Source: Cronobacter sakazakii
GTDB lineage: Bacteria > Pseudomonadota > Gammaproteobacteria > Enterobacterales > Enterobacteriaceae
Direction: 5' to 3'
Assembly: GCF_000982825.1 (NCBI RefSeq)
Contig: NZ_CP011050.1
Span: 1-53,457, forward strand
DNA length: 53,457 nt
Shown: positions 14,733-23,056 of the stretch, one piece after another
Position numbering within the stretch: the stretch's first letter is position 1
Layout: the number at the start of each line of letters is the position of its first letter
Translations under genes and position numbers: made by a program
The notes under the pieces: model-generated
Database searches by the model: none
What the model was told of the DNA's origin: nothing
The model's input: only the letters and a program-made list of their open reading frames with translations

Positions 14733-15350
14733 ATGAAAGTAATATCGTTTTTGAATCCAAAAGGTGGGAGCGGTAAAACTACTGTCACAATTAACGTCAG
14801 TACGAGCATTGCTAAGCGACATCGTGTGGCTGTTGTAGACACCGATCCGCAGCAAAGCCTTGCAAACTGGAACAAGGCTGAAAAAGCGAACTTTGACGTA
14901 TTCACTGCAGCATCAGAAAAGGATGTTTATACAATAAGAAAAGAACTTGCAGATTATGACTATGTCATCATTGATGGAGCAGGTGCGCTTTCTGTAATTA
15001 CTGCCGCTGCAGTTATGGTCAGCGATCTGGTTATCATTCCAGTGACACCGTCACCATTGGATTTTTCAGCTTCTGGTGCAGTTATAAGTGTGCTGGAAGC
15101 TCAGTCATATAGCAGACCTGTTGAGTGCCGTTTCCTTATTACACGCAAAATCGAGCAAGCTACGATGCTTAGTGTTCTGCGTGAGAGCATCGCTGCAACA
15201 GGAATTCCTTCTTTAAAAACGTCTATTACGCAAAGACAGAGCTATGTGAAATCTGTTCTTGATGGCGAAACGGTGTTTGATACTAATGACGGAGCTGCCA
15301 AAGGTGAGATAGAAGTGCTTGCAGGTGAGATCCTTAAATTAATTGATTAA
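14733..15350 (+). CDS. parF: ParF-type partition ATPase (type Ib ParA)
   Basis: A 205-residue ParA-superfamily ATPase. The deviant Walker A is PKGGSGKTT at residues 8-16, switch I is VVDTDPQQS, and the Walker B region is DYVIIDGAG. It lacks the N-terminal DNA-binding domain of P1/F-type ParA and matches TP228 ParF in size (206 residues). It forms ATP-dependent gradients or filaments on the nucleoid and moves plasmid copies apart together with ParG. Its ATG follows GTGAGG. The gene and its surroundings are more AT-rich than the metal operons. Confidence 0.9.
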   Translation: MKVISFLNPKGGSGKTTVTINVSTSIAKRHRVAVVDTDPQQSLANWNKAEKANFDVFTAASEKDVYTIRKELADYDYVIIDGAGALSVITAAAVMVSDLVIIPVTPSPLDFSASGAVISVLEAQSYSRPVECRFLITRKIEQATMLSVLRESIAATGIPSLKTSITQRQSYVKSVLDGETVFDTNDGAAKGEIEVLAGEILKLID

Positions 15351-15368
15351 ATACACATTTACACATAA

Positions 15369-15380
15369 ACTCAAATGAGT
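15369..15380. promoter_or_regulatory. ACTC palindrome before parG
   Basis: ACTCAAATGAGT, identical to the copy at 14395-14406, lies 22 bases before the parG start. It may let ParG adjust its own level separately from ParF. Confidence 0.55.
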
Positions 15381-15402
15381 AAATTTGTGCTGGAGTGTTG
15401 TT

Positions 15403-15642
15403 ATGAGCTTAGTAAAACAGAACCGTAATCAGACTGCCTCACCTCGGGTTATGACCTTCGGTGAAAACAGGGATTTAGATAAAGTTATATCAGCCCAACC
15501 ATCGGGCATACAGAAACGCGTCAATTTCAATATGGCAGAAGAAAAACATCAGAGATTAAAAGCCGCATGTGCCCGAAAAGGCGCTTCTATTTCAGATGTA
15601 ATGAATGATCTCGTTGATTCGTGGTTAAAAGATAATGAGTAA
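15403..15642 (+). CDS. parG: ParG-type centromere-binding protein
   Basis: A 79-residue ribbon-helix-helix protein. It has a flexible N-terminal tail with the TFGENRDLDKV segment, then the strand KRVNFNM and helices EEKHQRLKAACARKGASISD and VMNDLVDSWLKDNE. These match TP228 ParG closely. It binds ACTC boxes, represses parFG and stimulates the ParF ATPase through its tail. The ATG at 15403 is chosen over 15385 because TGGAGTG precedes it and it gives the family length. More ACTC words follow the stop (15647-15668). Confidence 0.88.
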   Translation: MSLVKQNRNQTASPRVMTFGENRDLDKVISAQPSGIQKRVNFNMAEEKHQRLKAACARKGASISDVMNDLVDSWLKDNE

Positions 15643-15839
15643 GTGAGTTTTTACTCATTAACTCAAATGTTCTTTCTTAAGCGAATGATTACTTTAGTTG
15701 GCTAAATGAAACATCTATAGGTGATGGGCGTTTGGTTTGTAGGCTTGATACAAAGTGTAATCGTACTTGGCTGCTAACCAGTATAGGGCCTCAAGATAGG
15801 TGTTAGCGTGTACGCACGTAGCAAGATTTATAGCCATAT

Positions 15840-16072
15840 GATCACGTAGTACTTTATCCACATATTCACCTGATAGATCAATTGATCAGATCATTATATA
15901 GATCATTACAGTTCAATAGAGATCACCTTATCTGTAACTCACTGTTTTATATTAAATAAATAGCGATCACGGCGGTTATTTTCATAAGCCGGGCGGTTAC
16001 TTTCATAGTTAAGGCGTTTACTTTCATAACGTAGGCGGTTATTTTCATAAGTTAAATGCGGTTACTTTCATA
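15840..16072. other. RepFIB-type origin: DnaA box, GATC cluster, five iterons
   Basis: A perfect DnaA box TTATCCACA lies at 15854-15862, followed by an AT-rich stretch with many GATC (Dam) sites up to 15970. Five direct iterons of the form GCGGTTAYTTTCATA start at 15972, 15993, 16014 (one base different in the GCG part), 16035 and 16058, so the spacing is 21, 21, 21 and 23 bases. The segment 15643-15839 before it shows nothing of note. This is the initiator-binding part of the replicon. Confidence 0.85.
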
Positions 16073-16106
16073 AAGACAGCTGCTTTTACTCACTGGATGT
16101 GGATAA

Positions 16107-16979
16107 ATGGAAAATTCTGAAGCGCAGCAAAGTCCTTTTGCGATCAAAAAGAAAGAGTCAGGGGAGAGTTATGAGCTGACGCCGAACAGTAACAAAACTG
16201 TTCAGCCTGTGGCTTTGTTACGCCTCAGTGTGTTCACTCCGGTATCTCCAAAAGAGAAGGGAAAACGTGATTTTCTTATTGATGCGTCGGAAGAACTTTC
16301 AAGCCTGGAAGTTGCGCGGCAGGAAGGGTACACCAATATCAAAATCCAGGGGGCTAAGCTCGGTATGTCAACCGACTTTAAGACTTGGATCGGGATTATT
16401 TCAGCGTTCTCCAAGTATGGTTATACCTCCGACAAAATTTGTCTACCTTTCTCAGAGTTCGCAAGGATGTGCGGTCTGAGACCAACCGACATCAATGGCC
16501 GAGCCAGAAATCGATTAAGCGAATCTCTTTTTAACCTGTCTAGCGTGACTCTTTCGTTTCGCAGCCAGGATGGCAAGCGCAGCCTTGTAACCCACCTTGT
16601 CCAACGTGCGCAACTTGATATGGAAACGAATGAAGTTGAGATAGTTGGAGATCCGAGTCTATGGGAGCTATATCGCTATGATCATAAGGTTTTACTCGGA
16701 CTGAAAGCGCTGTCAGCATTATCCCGTAAGGAATCAGCCCAATCCCTTTATGTCTATTTCGAAAGTATGCCTGCCGGTACGTTGTATGTCTCCATGAAGC
16801 GGCTGCGTGAAAGGCTTGCAATGGAATCTCAGGTAAAGGACCAGAATGCAACTATACGGCGCGCGATGAAGGATTTAAAAAGCATTGGTTATCTTGATTA
16901 CACAGAAACCAAAAAGGGTAGGGAAATCATGTTCATTGTTCACTCTCGATCGCCGCGCCTTACGTTGCCAGTAGCGTGA
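16107..16979 (+). CDS. repB: RepFIB-type replication initiator (Rep_3 superfamily)
   Basis: A 290-residue initiator. The block SYELTPNSNKTVQPVALLRL is characteristic of RepFIB proteins, followed by the tandem winged-helix layout of Rep_3 proteins (DFKTWIGIISAFSKYGYTSDK, LPFSEFARMCGL, VLLGLKALSALSRKESAQSLYVYFESMP, and YLDYTETKKGR near the end). It is somewhat shorter than the classical F-type RepFIB protein, lacking its long C-terminal tail, as in Klebsiella/Enterobacter FIB variants; the exact subtype cannot be fixed without a database. It binds the flanking iterons to start and to limit replication. With the IncFII repA looking broken, this is probably the working replicon. Confidence 0.92.
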   Translation: MENSEAQQSPFAIKKKESGESYELTPNSNKTVQPVALLRLSVFTPVSPKEKGKRDFLIDASEELSSLEVARQEGYTNIKIQGAKLGMSTDFKTWIGIISAFSKYGYTSDKICLPFSEFARMCGLRPTDINGRARNRLSESLFNLSSVTLSFRSQDGKRSLVTHLVQRAQLDMETNEVEIVGDPSLWELYRYDHKVLLGLKALSALSRKESAQSLYVYFESMPAGTLYVSMKRLRERLAMESQVKDQNATIRRAMKDLKSIGYLDYTETKKGREIMFIVHSRSPRLTLPVA

Positions 16980-16981
16980 AG

Positions 16982-17285
16982 GCGGTCACATTCATAAACT
17001 GTTTGAAAGCGGCTGCATTCATACTTTTGATTGTTTAAAAGCGGTTGCTTTCATAAGGTACTCATCTTTTGATAGCCTGAAGGCATTGATGACAAGGGGA
17101 TAGCCTAAATTTCATGAATAAAGAGGTGCCTGAAGTCAGGCGATCTTATGAAAGTAGCCGCTTGTTATGAACGCAGCGAGCTATTTATGAAAGTAACCAC
17201 CTTGTTGGAGGCTGAGTTAACGCCCAGCCAGAAGCCAAACCGTTCTGATCGTCAGGAGAGATATATAATAGCGGTTATATTCATA
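16982..17285. repeat. Downstream iterons of the RepFIB-type replicon
   Basis: Iteron-like sequences continue after repB: direct copies at 16982-16996, 17009-17023, 17041-17055 and 17271-17285, and inverted copies at 17147-17161 and 17186-17200. They are less uniform than the upstream set (GCGGTCACATTCATA, GCGGCTGCATTCATA and so on). In RepFIB plasmids the downstream set serves copy control and incompatibility. Confidence 0.8.
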
Positions 17286-17360
17286 ATGACATTGCGCTAG
17301 ATGAAGTCTGGCCTGTTATACCGTCAAAGCCTTGTTTTGTTCACATAGCGCAAAATTTAG

Positions 17361-18149
17361 CTATCTGATTTTCAACATTGCAACAGCATCAGTTTCTGCC
17401 ATTGAAAATTGAACCCTATGCCGTGCGGCGACATCCAGCGCAAAAACTTTCGTGTATACCTCCGTCGAGCTTACCGATTTATGCCCCATCAGACTCTGTA
17501 GTACCTTCAGCGGAATGCCGGCGTACAGCATGTGCATGGCGTAGGAATGCCGGAACGTGTGCGGTGTCACCGGCACCGAGAACGTGACACCATCAGCGGC
17601 AGCGGCATCGACGGCCTCATTAATCCACGTGCGTACGGTGCGGTCGGTGATTTCCCAGATACGCGCTTTTTCAATTCTGCCGGTACGCTTGTTGCGGTGC
17701 TCTAGCGGAATTTTCAGGGTGGCCACCATCATCTGCAGTTGGCTGACGTAATGCTGATCTGACAGTGGCACCAGGCGATGCGCCTGGCTGCCGGCCGGTG
17801 CCCGACCTGCCGTCCGCGCAGCTTTCTCCGCGCGCTGTTTAAGGGTTGCCAGCTGAACGAAAGGCAGGGATGACGTCAGCGAGAAATCACTCCGGGTAAG
17901 CGCCAGCGCCTCGTTAATGCGCGCGCCGGTGTTCCAGAGGGTTGCCAGCAGCATCTTGCGGTGCAGATCCGGCACATAGTGGAGCAGGGCGCTGACCTCC
18001 GGTGCCAGCAGGTATTTCGGCAGTTCATCCTGAACGAGCGCCATCTGACGCAGCGCCAGCGCGGCCGGATAATCGATGGCGACGGGTAACGATACCGCCT
18101 GCGACGACAGGGCGGGATAGTTGTTCATGGTCACGTAGTTATCCTTCAT
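17361..18149 (-). CDS. resD: ResD-like tyrosine recombinase
   Basis: A 262-residue tyrosine recombinase of the F ResD/D-protein type. The catalytic residues are present: Arg in NTGARINEALAL, His-x-x-Arg in HTFRHSYAMHML, His in LMGHKSVSS and Tyr in TEVYTKVF. Such enzymes sit beside RepFIB replicons and resolve plasmid dimers so that copies segregate. It is transcribed towards repB; its start overlaps the upstream gene by 11 bases, so the two form an operon. The recombination site was not identified by eye. Confidence 0.88.
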   Translation of the reverse strand: MKDNYVTMNNYPALSSQAVSLPVAIDYPAALALRQMALVQDELPKYLLAPEVSALLHYVPDLHRKMLLATLWNTGARINEALALTRSDFSLTSSLPFVQLATLKQRAEKAARTAGRAPAGSQAHRLVPLSDQHYVSQLQMMVATLKIPLEHRNKRTGRIEKARIWEITDRTVRTWINEAVDAAAADGVTFSVPVTPHTFRHSYAMHMLYAGIPLKVLQSLMGHKSVSSTEVYTKVFALDVAARHRVQFSMAETDAVAMLKIR

Positions 18150-18981
18150 GATCTTCTGAAAGGGGATGGTCTTTTTGCTTACGGAGCCTGCCTGCAGCGA
18201 TTGCCTTCGCCTGATGGACTAGCCTAGACAGCAGCGTAAACGGGGCGCGAATACCCCTTATAAGCAGCATATGGGGCTGCAGGCGGGTGAGACGTGCGAT
18301 CTCCTCTCTGCTGACCTTAAGGGCATTGTCTTTGGCCTCAATCGTCAGCCTGTACCGGTCAATGGCCTGAGTCAGTGTATGCACGCCCTTTTGCAGCAGA
18401 ACGACATCCGGCTTCGCACCACGGCCTGCCGGCAGTTGCAGTTCGTTCACGCTCAGGGGAAGCGACGTCCTGCTGCCGGGCGCAAAGCGGAAACCCAGAC
18501 CGTGCCAGAAGTGGTCACGCCGGGCGTGGTTTTCCACATCCTTCTCATCGACGGGTGCCGTCCTGATCGGTTTTACAGGCGTACCCGGTGGCAGGACTTT
18601 TGCCCAGCTGACCAGCTGCTGCATAACCCACGATCCGAGCCCGCGCCCCCGCAGTTCGAATGGCAGCATAAAGTCACTGTTGGTCAGGTTCAGCTCGGTG
18701 GTGTTGTCATAGGGATTGATGGTGTAACGCGCCAGAAAAGATTTTTCCTGATGCCAGCCACCTCCCCGCCAGTAGAGTTTCAGCTCACAGTCACAGTGCA
18801 CCAGGCGTCGGGGGCAGCGGTCATCCATGCCCGAGGGAAAATAGACGTCCTTTACGGTTCGGATAGCCACAAGAGTTAGGGGCCGGAACTGGTGCGTTCC
18901 GTCCTGCTTTGCCGGCAGGGTGATCAGCCAGGCATTTTCGTCTGCGCGGTATCGTGGTGTCGCGGAGGGCGAATCAATCAT
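18139..18981 (-). CDS. Hypothetical protein with a GNAT-like segment
   Basis: A 280-residue protein. In the middle, MLPFELRGRGLGSWVMQQLVSWAK resembles the acetyl-CoA pyrophosphate loop (R/Q-x-x-G-x-G/A) of GNAT acetyltransferases, and HARRDHFWHGLGFRF resembles the later part of that fold. The C-terminal third is a coiled segment (YRLTIEAKDNALKVSREEIARLTR) followed by a basic tail. It overlaps resD by 11 bases and is commonly found with it. Whether it acetylates anything is unknown. Confidence 0.75.
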   Translation of the reverse strand: MIDSPSATPRYRADENAWLITLPAKQDGTHQFRPLTLVAIRTVKDVYFPSGMDDRCPRRLVHCDCELKLYWRGGGWHQEKSFLARYTINPYDNTTELNLTNSDFMLPFELRGRGLGSWVMQQLVSWAKVLPPGTPVKPIRTAPVDEKDVENHARRDHFWHGLGFRFAPGSRTSLPLSVNELQLPAGRGAKPDVVLLQKGVHTLTQAIDRYRLTIEAKDNALKVSREEIARLTRLQPHMLLIRGIRAPFTLLSRLVHQAKAIAAGRLRKQKDHPLSEDHEG

Positions 18982-19068
18982 GATCAGGTATAATCCCGAT
19001 GGTTACTGAAGGCAGATATTTCCGGAATTAAAGCCGCCAGCCGCCAGCCGGAATGCGGCGGCACTGGA

Positions 19069-19260
19069 TTAAATCTTAATGGGCCTGCCATGGAGACGTT
19101 CCTGAGATTGTTTATCTTCTGCGGCGCGCTTTTCATTAAGAACCTTGTCGGCGGCCGCGTTGACTTCTCTTTTACGGGCCAGGGTATGGATCTGCCAGTT
19201 CGCAATTATGGCAACGGTGCCGCCAAGCACACCGCCCACCAATGAGGAGAGCAGGGGCAT
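19069..19260 (-). CDS. Small membrane-anchored hypothetical protein, possibly truncated by a stop
   Basis: The open frame gives 63 residues: one membrane helix (LLSSLVGGVLGGTVAIIANW) and a charged helical tail (REVNAAADKVLNEKRAAEDK). The ATG at 19260 has no good ribosome site. In the same frame an ATG at 19323 is preceded by AAGGAG, but it meets TAA at codon 5 (MVDV then stop, then GTAETANTTVQGITLW joins the called frame). The natural product probably had 84 residues and the stop is a point mutation, so this gene may be inactive. Confidence 0.5.
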   Translation of the reverse strand: MPLLSSLVGGVLGGTVAIIANWQIHTLARKREVNAAADKVLNEKRAAEDKQSQERLHGRPIKI

Positions 19261-19385
19261 CCATAGGGTAATCCCCTGAACGGTTGTGTTTGCTGTTTCT
19301 GCCGTACCTTATACATCCACCATGATTATGCTCCTTATCTTTCAGCCTGGCCCTGGAACATTAATTACTGTGCTGAACGGGCGCT

Positions 19386-19766
19386 TCAGAGGCGTTTCTT
19401 CTCGCTCTTTTTTATCGCAGTATTTTTAAGCTCTTTATCGAGGAAGGCCTTTTCCTGCCGGGCTCTTTGCTGGGCAATTGCACACATAAGACGATCGAGG
19501 CGTTCTTTAACCGGCTGATTAGCGAATGTCCCGCTGAGCGTCTTCGGCGGGGGGCCTCCCGGCTTTTGCCTGGCCTGGGGATTTTCATGTAGCTGCCCTT
19601 TCGAATTCACTCCGGCAAGCACGATACTGTCCCCGTTAACCACCACGCGATGAGATGCTCCTGTTTCTTTATCGGGGATATCGACGATCCAGACTTCGTC
19701 GGTATCGTAGTTCCCAGCAATCATCTCTCTAATCAGGACAACCGTCTCGTCCGTCAGTAAATTCAT
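19386..19766 (-). CDS. Hypothetical protein, 126 aa
   Basis: A 126-residue hydrophilic protein. The first 70 residues (MNLLTDETVVLIREMIAGNYDTDEVWIVDIPDKETGASHRVVVNGDSIVLAG) look like a small mixed alpha/beta domain; the rest is Pro/Lys/Arg-rich and helical (VKERLDRLMCAIAQQRARQEKAFLDKELK). The frame stays open to 20114 upstream, but that part is low in protein character, so the ATG at 19766 is preferred. The family is not recognised. Confidence 0.6.
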   Translation of the reverse strand: MNLLTDETVVLIREMIAGNYDTDEVWIVDIPDKETGASHRVVVNGDSIVLAGVNSKGQLHENPQARQKPGGPPPKTLSGTFANQPVKERLDRLMCAIAQQRARQEKAFLDKELKNTAIKKSEKKRL

Positions 19767-20561
19767 ATTGTCCAACCAACCATGATGTTTACTATATAAA
19801 AGCAAATAGTAATCCAAGTTAATATAACATAGATAAATTACCGGACGGCCGTTCTTGTATGATCCGATTTTTTCCGTATTTACGCTTTTCCGGAAGTGTA
19901 CCACGTTCATTATCTTAACGCTGCGGCGGTATCTGCGGCTGCGCGCCGCGTCACGGAACGGGGGATAACACAACATATGGATTAAAAGGCAGCTGACGGA
20001 GAGGCATATCTTGTGTTTCCGGGCGTCTGCCCGGTGGGGCGGTGTGCGCAGATCCGCCTCTGCCTTTTTTCGGATCCCGGATGACAAAACGCATGATATT
20101 TCCTGTAAATGCAATTATTCATAACATTTATATTCATATATGTTAAAAGTGCGAAATTAGCATCAGTTGTTGGTTATTATTAAGATTTCAGCAACAAACC
20201 GTATCCCACCCGCTTCGTTAAAAAAACCGAAGGTCATCAGAAGCGCTCACTGATCGTTCCGGGCTGAGACGGTGGCAGCGTCACGGGTAATGTCTCTATT
20301 TTATTGGTCGTGAGGAAGGCCGGATAATGGCCAAACTAAGAAGCCATAGCATTGGGGGCAGCCTGCTGATCTGGTATGATCGAGCAGAGGCTCATCTCAA
20401 TGAGCAATCCCCGCAACAAATTTTTTCGGGGTGCAACAGACCCTTTAGTGCCCAGGCCTGAAAAAAAAGAAAGCACGGTCTCTGAGAGACTACGGTCCTT
20501 ACGCAACCATACCGGTTAGCGAGCTTTATATTTTCATTATGACTATCTGTATAACAGGGGA
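19767..20561. other. Intergenic region without a supported gene
   Basis: Almost 800 bases between divergent genes. It holds a 12-bp word TTTTATTGGTCG at 20299-20310 that recurs after the HNH gene at 21502-21513. No frame on either strand has a ribosome site and a coherent product; the upstream extension of the 19386-19766 frame is discussed there. Confidence 0.45.
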
Positions 20562-21476
20562 ATGAATGTGATTAAAAAAATATGCGAAGTGATTGATGGA
20601 GAGTATGTCTGTGACATTGATATCAGTGTGGAAGAATGGAAAACTTTATTAACAAATGATAAAGTTTTTGACACAAAAAGTATTGCAGCGTTAAAAAAAT
20701 GGTTTATTGAGCCAAATCATTCCTGCACATGCTTCGATATTGGTAAGAAGTACGACCTGCACAGCATGAGTGCTAATGGAGTCATAAACGGACTGGGTGG
20801 CAGAGTTCAAAAAGAACTTGGTAGATTCGAGGTTAAAGGTGTCGGAAATATCGCATCCGGTACAAAATTCATTACCGTAATGAAGAGTAAAGAAATCGGC
20901 GGAAAACCCAAAAGAAACTTATGGACAATTCGTGAGGAACTTGTTCAGGCAATTAACGAACTGGATTTTTTTGGTACAACAGAAATGGCCAGCAGTGAGT
21001 ATTACTCTGACGATGAGTTGATCAATGCCATAGAGAAAAGCAATATCTTTGACAACGTTCAGACGTTTGAATATACAGGGGAAGCCAAACCAAAGAAAAA
21101 TGCAATAGAAGTAAAAAATGGCCTCTCGTATCCCAGGAGTAAAGGCGTATCCCAAAATGCGCTGAATAAAGCAGGTTACAGATGTGAAGTCGATAGTGAC
21201 CACCCAACATTCAGAAGGCGAAATTCATCCTTAAATTACACAGAACCTCATCACATTGTACCTATGTCCAGGCAAGATGCTTTTGACACATCTCTTGATG
21301 TTGAAGAAAATATCATATCTCTGTGTTGCAATTGCCATAAACAAATTCACCTTGGTCAGGGTTATGAAGATATGCTGAAAGAAATATACACTGCGCGAAA
21401 AAGGTTATTAAAAAAAGTTGGTATTGATATATCACTGGAAAACTTGATTCTTTATTACAAAATGGAAAGTAAGTGA
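20562..21476 (+). CDS. HNH endonuclease
   Basis: A 304-residue protein with a C-terminal HNH nuclease domain: GYRCEV near residue 207, the catalytic EPHHIVPMS with His230/His231, and the zinc knuckle CCNCHKQIH at residues 255-263. The layout is that of McrA-like and other stand-alone HNH nucleases. The N-terminal 190 residues (helical at first, then MKSKEIGGKPKRNLWTIREELVQAINEL) would choose the DNA substrate and are not recognised. The gene is clearly AT-richer than its neighbours, which suggests acquisition from elsewhere. It follows ACAGGGGA and stands alone, with no methylase gene, so it may restrict modified or foreign DNA without a partner. The substrate is unknown. Confidence 0.85.
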   Translation: MNVIKKICEVIDGEYVCDIDISVEEWKTLLTNDKVFDTKSIAALKKWFIEPNHSCTCFDIGKKYDLHSMSANGVINGLGGRVQKELGRFEVKGVGNIASGTKFITVMKSKEIGGKPKRNLWTIREELVQAINELDFFGTTEMASSEYYSDDELINAIEKSNIFDNVQTFEYTGEAKPKKNAIEVKNGLSYPRSKGVSQNALNKAGYRCEVDSDHPTFRRRNSSLNYTEPHHIVPMSRQDAFDTSLDVEENIISLCCNCHKQIHLGQGYEDMLKEIYTARKRLLKKVGIDISLENLILYYKMESK

Positions 21477-21883
21477 GATTCAAACGAGAGTGATACCTTC
21501 GTTTTATTGGTCGGGATGAACAGCAGATGATGTTTCCGGCAAGTATCGGGTCCAGAAACTTTCTGTTAAAAAAGAGGTAAAAGTAGTCTTGAGCCCTGAC
21601 TGCGAATTGCCATTGCGCATGACCAGAGAACAGGACGAACCCCTGCCAAACCCAGGCATGAGAAACACCTTTAAAACATAGACTTAATTAAAATCAGCAA
21701 TTCCCATCGAAATAATAAGCAAGCAGAATTGGCTCAGGTGAATTTCACTCGGTGCAGTGCATGCGTTGGGGGGGGTAAAAGGAAAAACCCGAAATGAATC
21801 GGGTTTTGATTAATTAACGATTAACAGGTTCCCGTGCCCGGGAACACTCTGACTGTACGCGCAATATATTATTTCCGCAATCA
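21477..21883. other. Border region of the silver/copper island
   Basis: No gene is seen. It contains the repeated word TTTTATTGGTCG (21502-21513), a G-run near 21768-21775, and the terminator hairpin at 21786-21808. The change in composition here marks the left edge of the metal island. Confidence 0.45.
21786..21808 (-). terminator. Terminator of the DUF305 gene
   Basis: AACCCGA and TCGGGTT (21786-21792 and 21799-21805) form a stem with a six-base loop and flanking A and T runs, downstream of the DUF305 gene on the minus strand. Confidence 0.7.
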
Positions 21884-22234
21884 TTATTTTTGATTACCAA
21901 GCCATTTATTCATCTGCTCAATTTCACCTTTTTGAGCTTTAATGATGTCCTGCGCGAGCTTTCTCATTTCCGGATCTTTTCCGTATTTTAGCTCGGTCTC
22001 AGCCATTGCTATTGCCCCTTCATGGTGTGCTACCATGCCTTTCGCAAAAGCCTTGTCGGGATCGGACTCTTTTACAGCGGCCATCATTTTGTCATGCATA
22101 CCTTTCATGCCGGACATATATTCCTGTGACGATGCCGATGAGGATATATCTGACATTTTCATTTCTGAATGTTCTGCGGAAATCGCTGGCAGGGATAACA
22201 TCAGTATAACAAAAAGCGAATTTGTGATTTTCAT
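21884..22234 (-). CDS. DUF305 / CopM-type periplasmic metal-binding protein
   Basis: A 116-residue secreted protein. A signal peptide (MKITNSLFVILMLSLPAISA) is followed by a Met-rich segment (MKMSD, YMSGMKGMHDKMM) and the DUF305 core DKAFAKGMVAHHEGAIAMAETELKYG, whose HH-E and Met residues bind copper or silver in CopM-like relatives. The AAGGG ribosome site fits the ATG at 22234. It lies next to silE and in the same orientation but has its own terminator and promoter region, and it probably buffers periplasmic Cu(I)/Ag(I). Confidence 0.85.
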   Translation of the reverse strand: MKITNSLFVILMLSLPAISAEHSEMKMSDISSSASSQEYMSGMKGMHDKMMAAVKESDPDKAFAKGMVAHHEGAIAMAETELKYGKDPEMRKLAQDIIKAQKGEIEQMNKWLGNQK

Positions 22235-22289
22235 ATAATAAACCCTTTCAGATGGTTACCGGATAAGTTTAGCTGAGTCAGACAAAAAA

Positions 22290-22310
22290 GCCCCCTGAAG
22301 GGGGCAAAAA
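22290..22310 (-). terminator. silE terminator
   Basis: A perfect hairpin GCCCCC-TGAA-GGGGGC at 22290-22305 with runs of A and T on both sides. It can work in both directions and separates silE from the DUF305 gene. Confidence 0.8.
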
Positions 22311-22379
22311 ATAACAACATATCCGTATAAGGGACAATCTATCAAGGAAAGGGTAACCGCACGGAAACTTCAGTTGTCA

Positions 22380-22811
22380 TCAGCCCGCATTGATCATGCG
22401 GCGGTGTGCATCAGCCATAGCCTGATGGGGGCCGGACTGACCGTTATTCGTAAATTCATGGGCAACAGCTGCTCTTTCATGTTCATTCATCGCCGCAAAC
22501 GAAGTCGCCGGACGGGAAGCGTTAACGGTGCCAGCTCCCATCATCTTCTGATGACTTTCCGCCATTTTTTTATGTGCATCTGCTGAACCATTGTTCATGG
22601 TTTCATGAACAATAATAGCCTGTTCATGCTGATCCATACCGGCCATCCGTGGAGCTGCCCCCTGGATGGCGGCTGGAGTTGAAGAAGACTGCATCTGATG
22701 GGCCGGAGCCTGAGCATTATTGACACGCTCATGGATATTTACAGTTTCAGTGGCCCAGGCCGTAGAAATTAAGCTCAAACCTAACACTGATGCTAAGACG
22801 ATATTTTTCAT
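22380..22811 (-). CDS. silE: Periplasmic silver-binding protein SilE
   Basis: A 143-residue precursor with signal peptide MKNIVLASVLGLSLISTAWA. The mature protein is His/Met-rich with the repeated motifs HxxM/MxxH seen in SilE (HQMQSS, HEQAIIVHETMNN, HKKMAESHQKMM, MNEHERAAVAHEFTNN, HQAMADAHRRM). It is disordered until it binds several Ag+ ions and acts as a periplasmic sponge. The frame is open further upstream, but the ATG at 22811 gives the known length. A SilR-type site lies upstream at 23026-23043, so it is a separate, silver-induced unit. Confidence 0.95.
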   Translation of the reverse strand: MKNIVLASVLGLSLISTAWATETVNIHERVNNAQAPAHQMQSSSTPAAIQGAAPRMAGMDQHEQAIIVHETMNNGSADAHKKMAESHQKMMGAGTVNASRPATSFAAMNEHERAAVAHEFTNNGQSGPHQAMADAHRRMINAG

Positions 22812-23025
22812 GGTAACTCTCCATTTCTGAATTAGTGATGTCCGTGAATTTCGATCTGTGTCCTCAGTAGTACAACTGACAACTCTACAGACCTTATTCC
22901 GCCGGGATGAGGCTTTAATACAACTCCTGGCTTGTGCTGATGCCGTGTATGGATGAAGTAATAATGCCTTCCTGATAAGTTGCACTAATTATATCGAATG
23001 GCTTCTGTTTGCTGCATGACAGGCT

Positions 23026-23043
23026 AATGACATCTTTGTCATT
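23026..23043. promoter_or_regulatory. SilR-type box upstream of silE
   Basis: AATGACAT-CT-TTGTCATT, an inverted repeat with one mismatch, has the same half-sites as the box between silR and silC. CusR/SilR-type regulators bind such AATGACAA repeats. It lies 215 bases before the silE start. Confidence 0.7.
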
Positions 23044-23056
23044 TAAATCTTTATTC

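Noticed and set aside
15972..16072. Iterons considered as a CRISPR array
   Set aside because: Units are 15 bases with 6-8 base gaps, far too short for repeats and spacers; they flank a Rep gene and a DnaA box.
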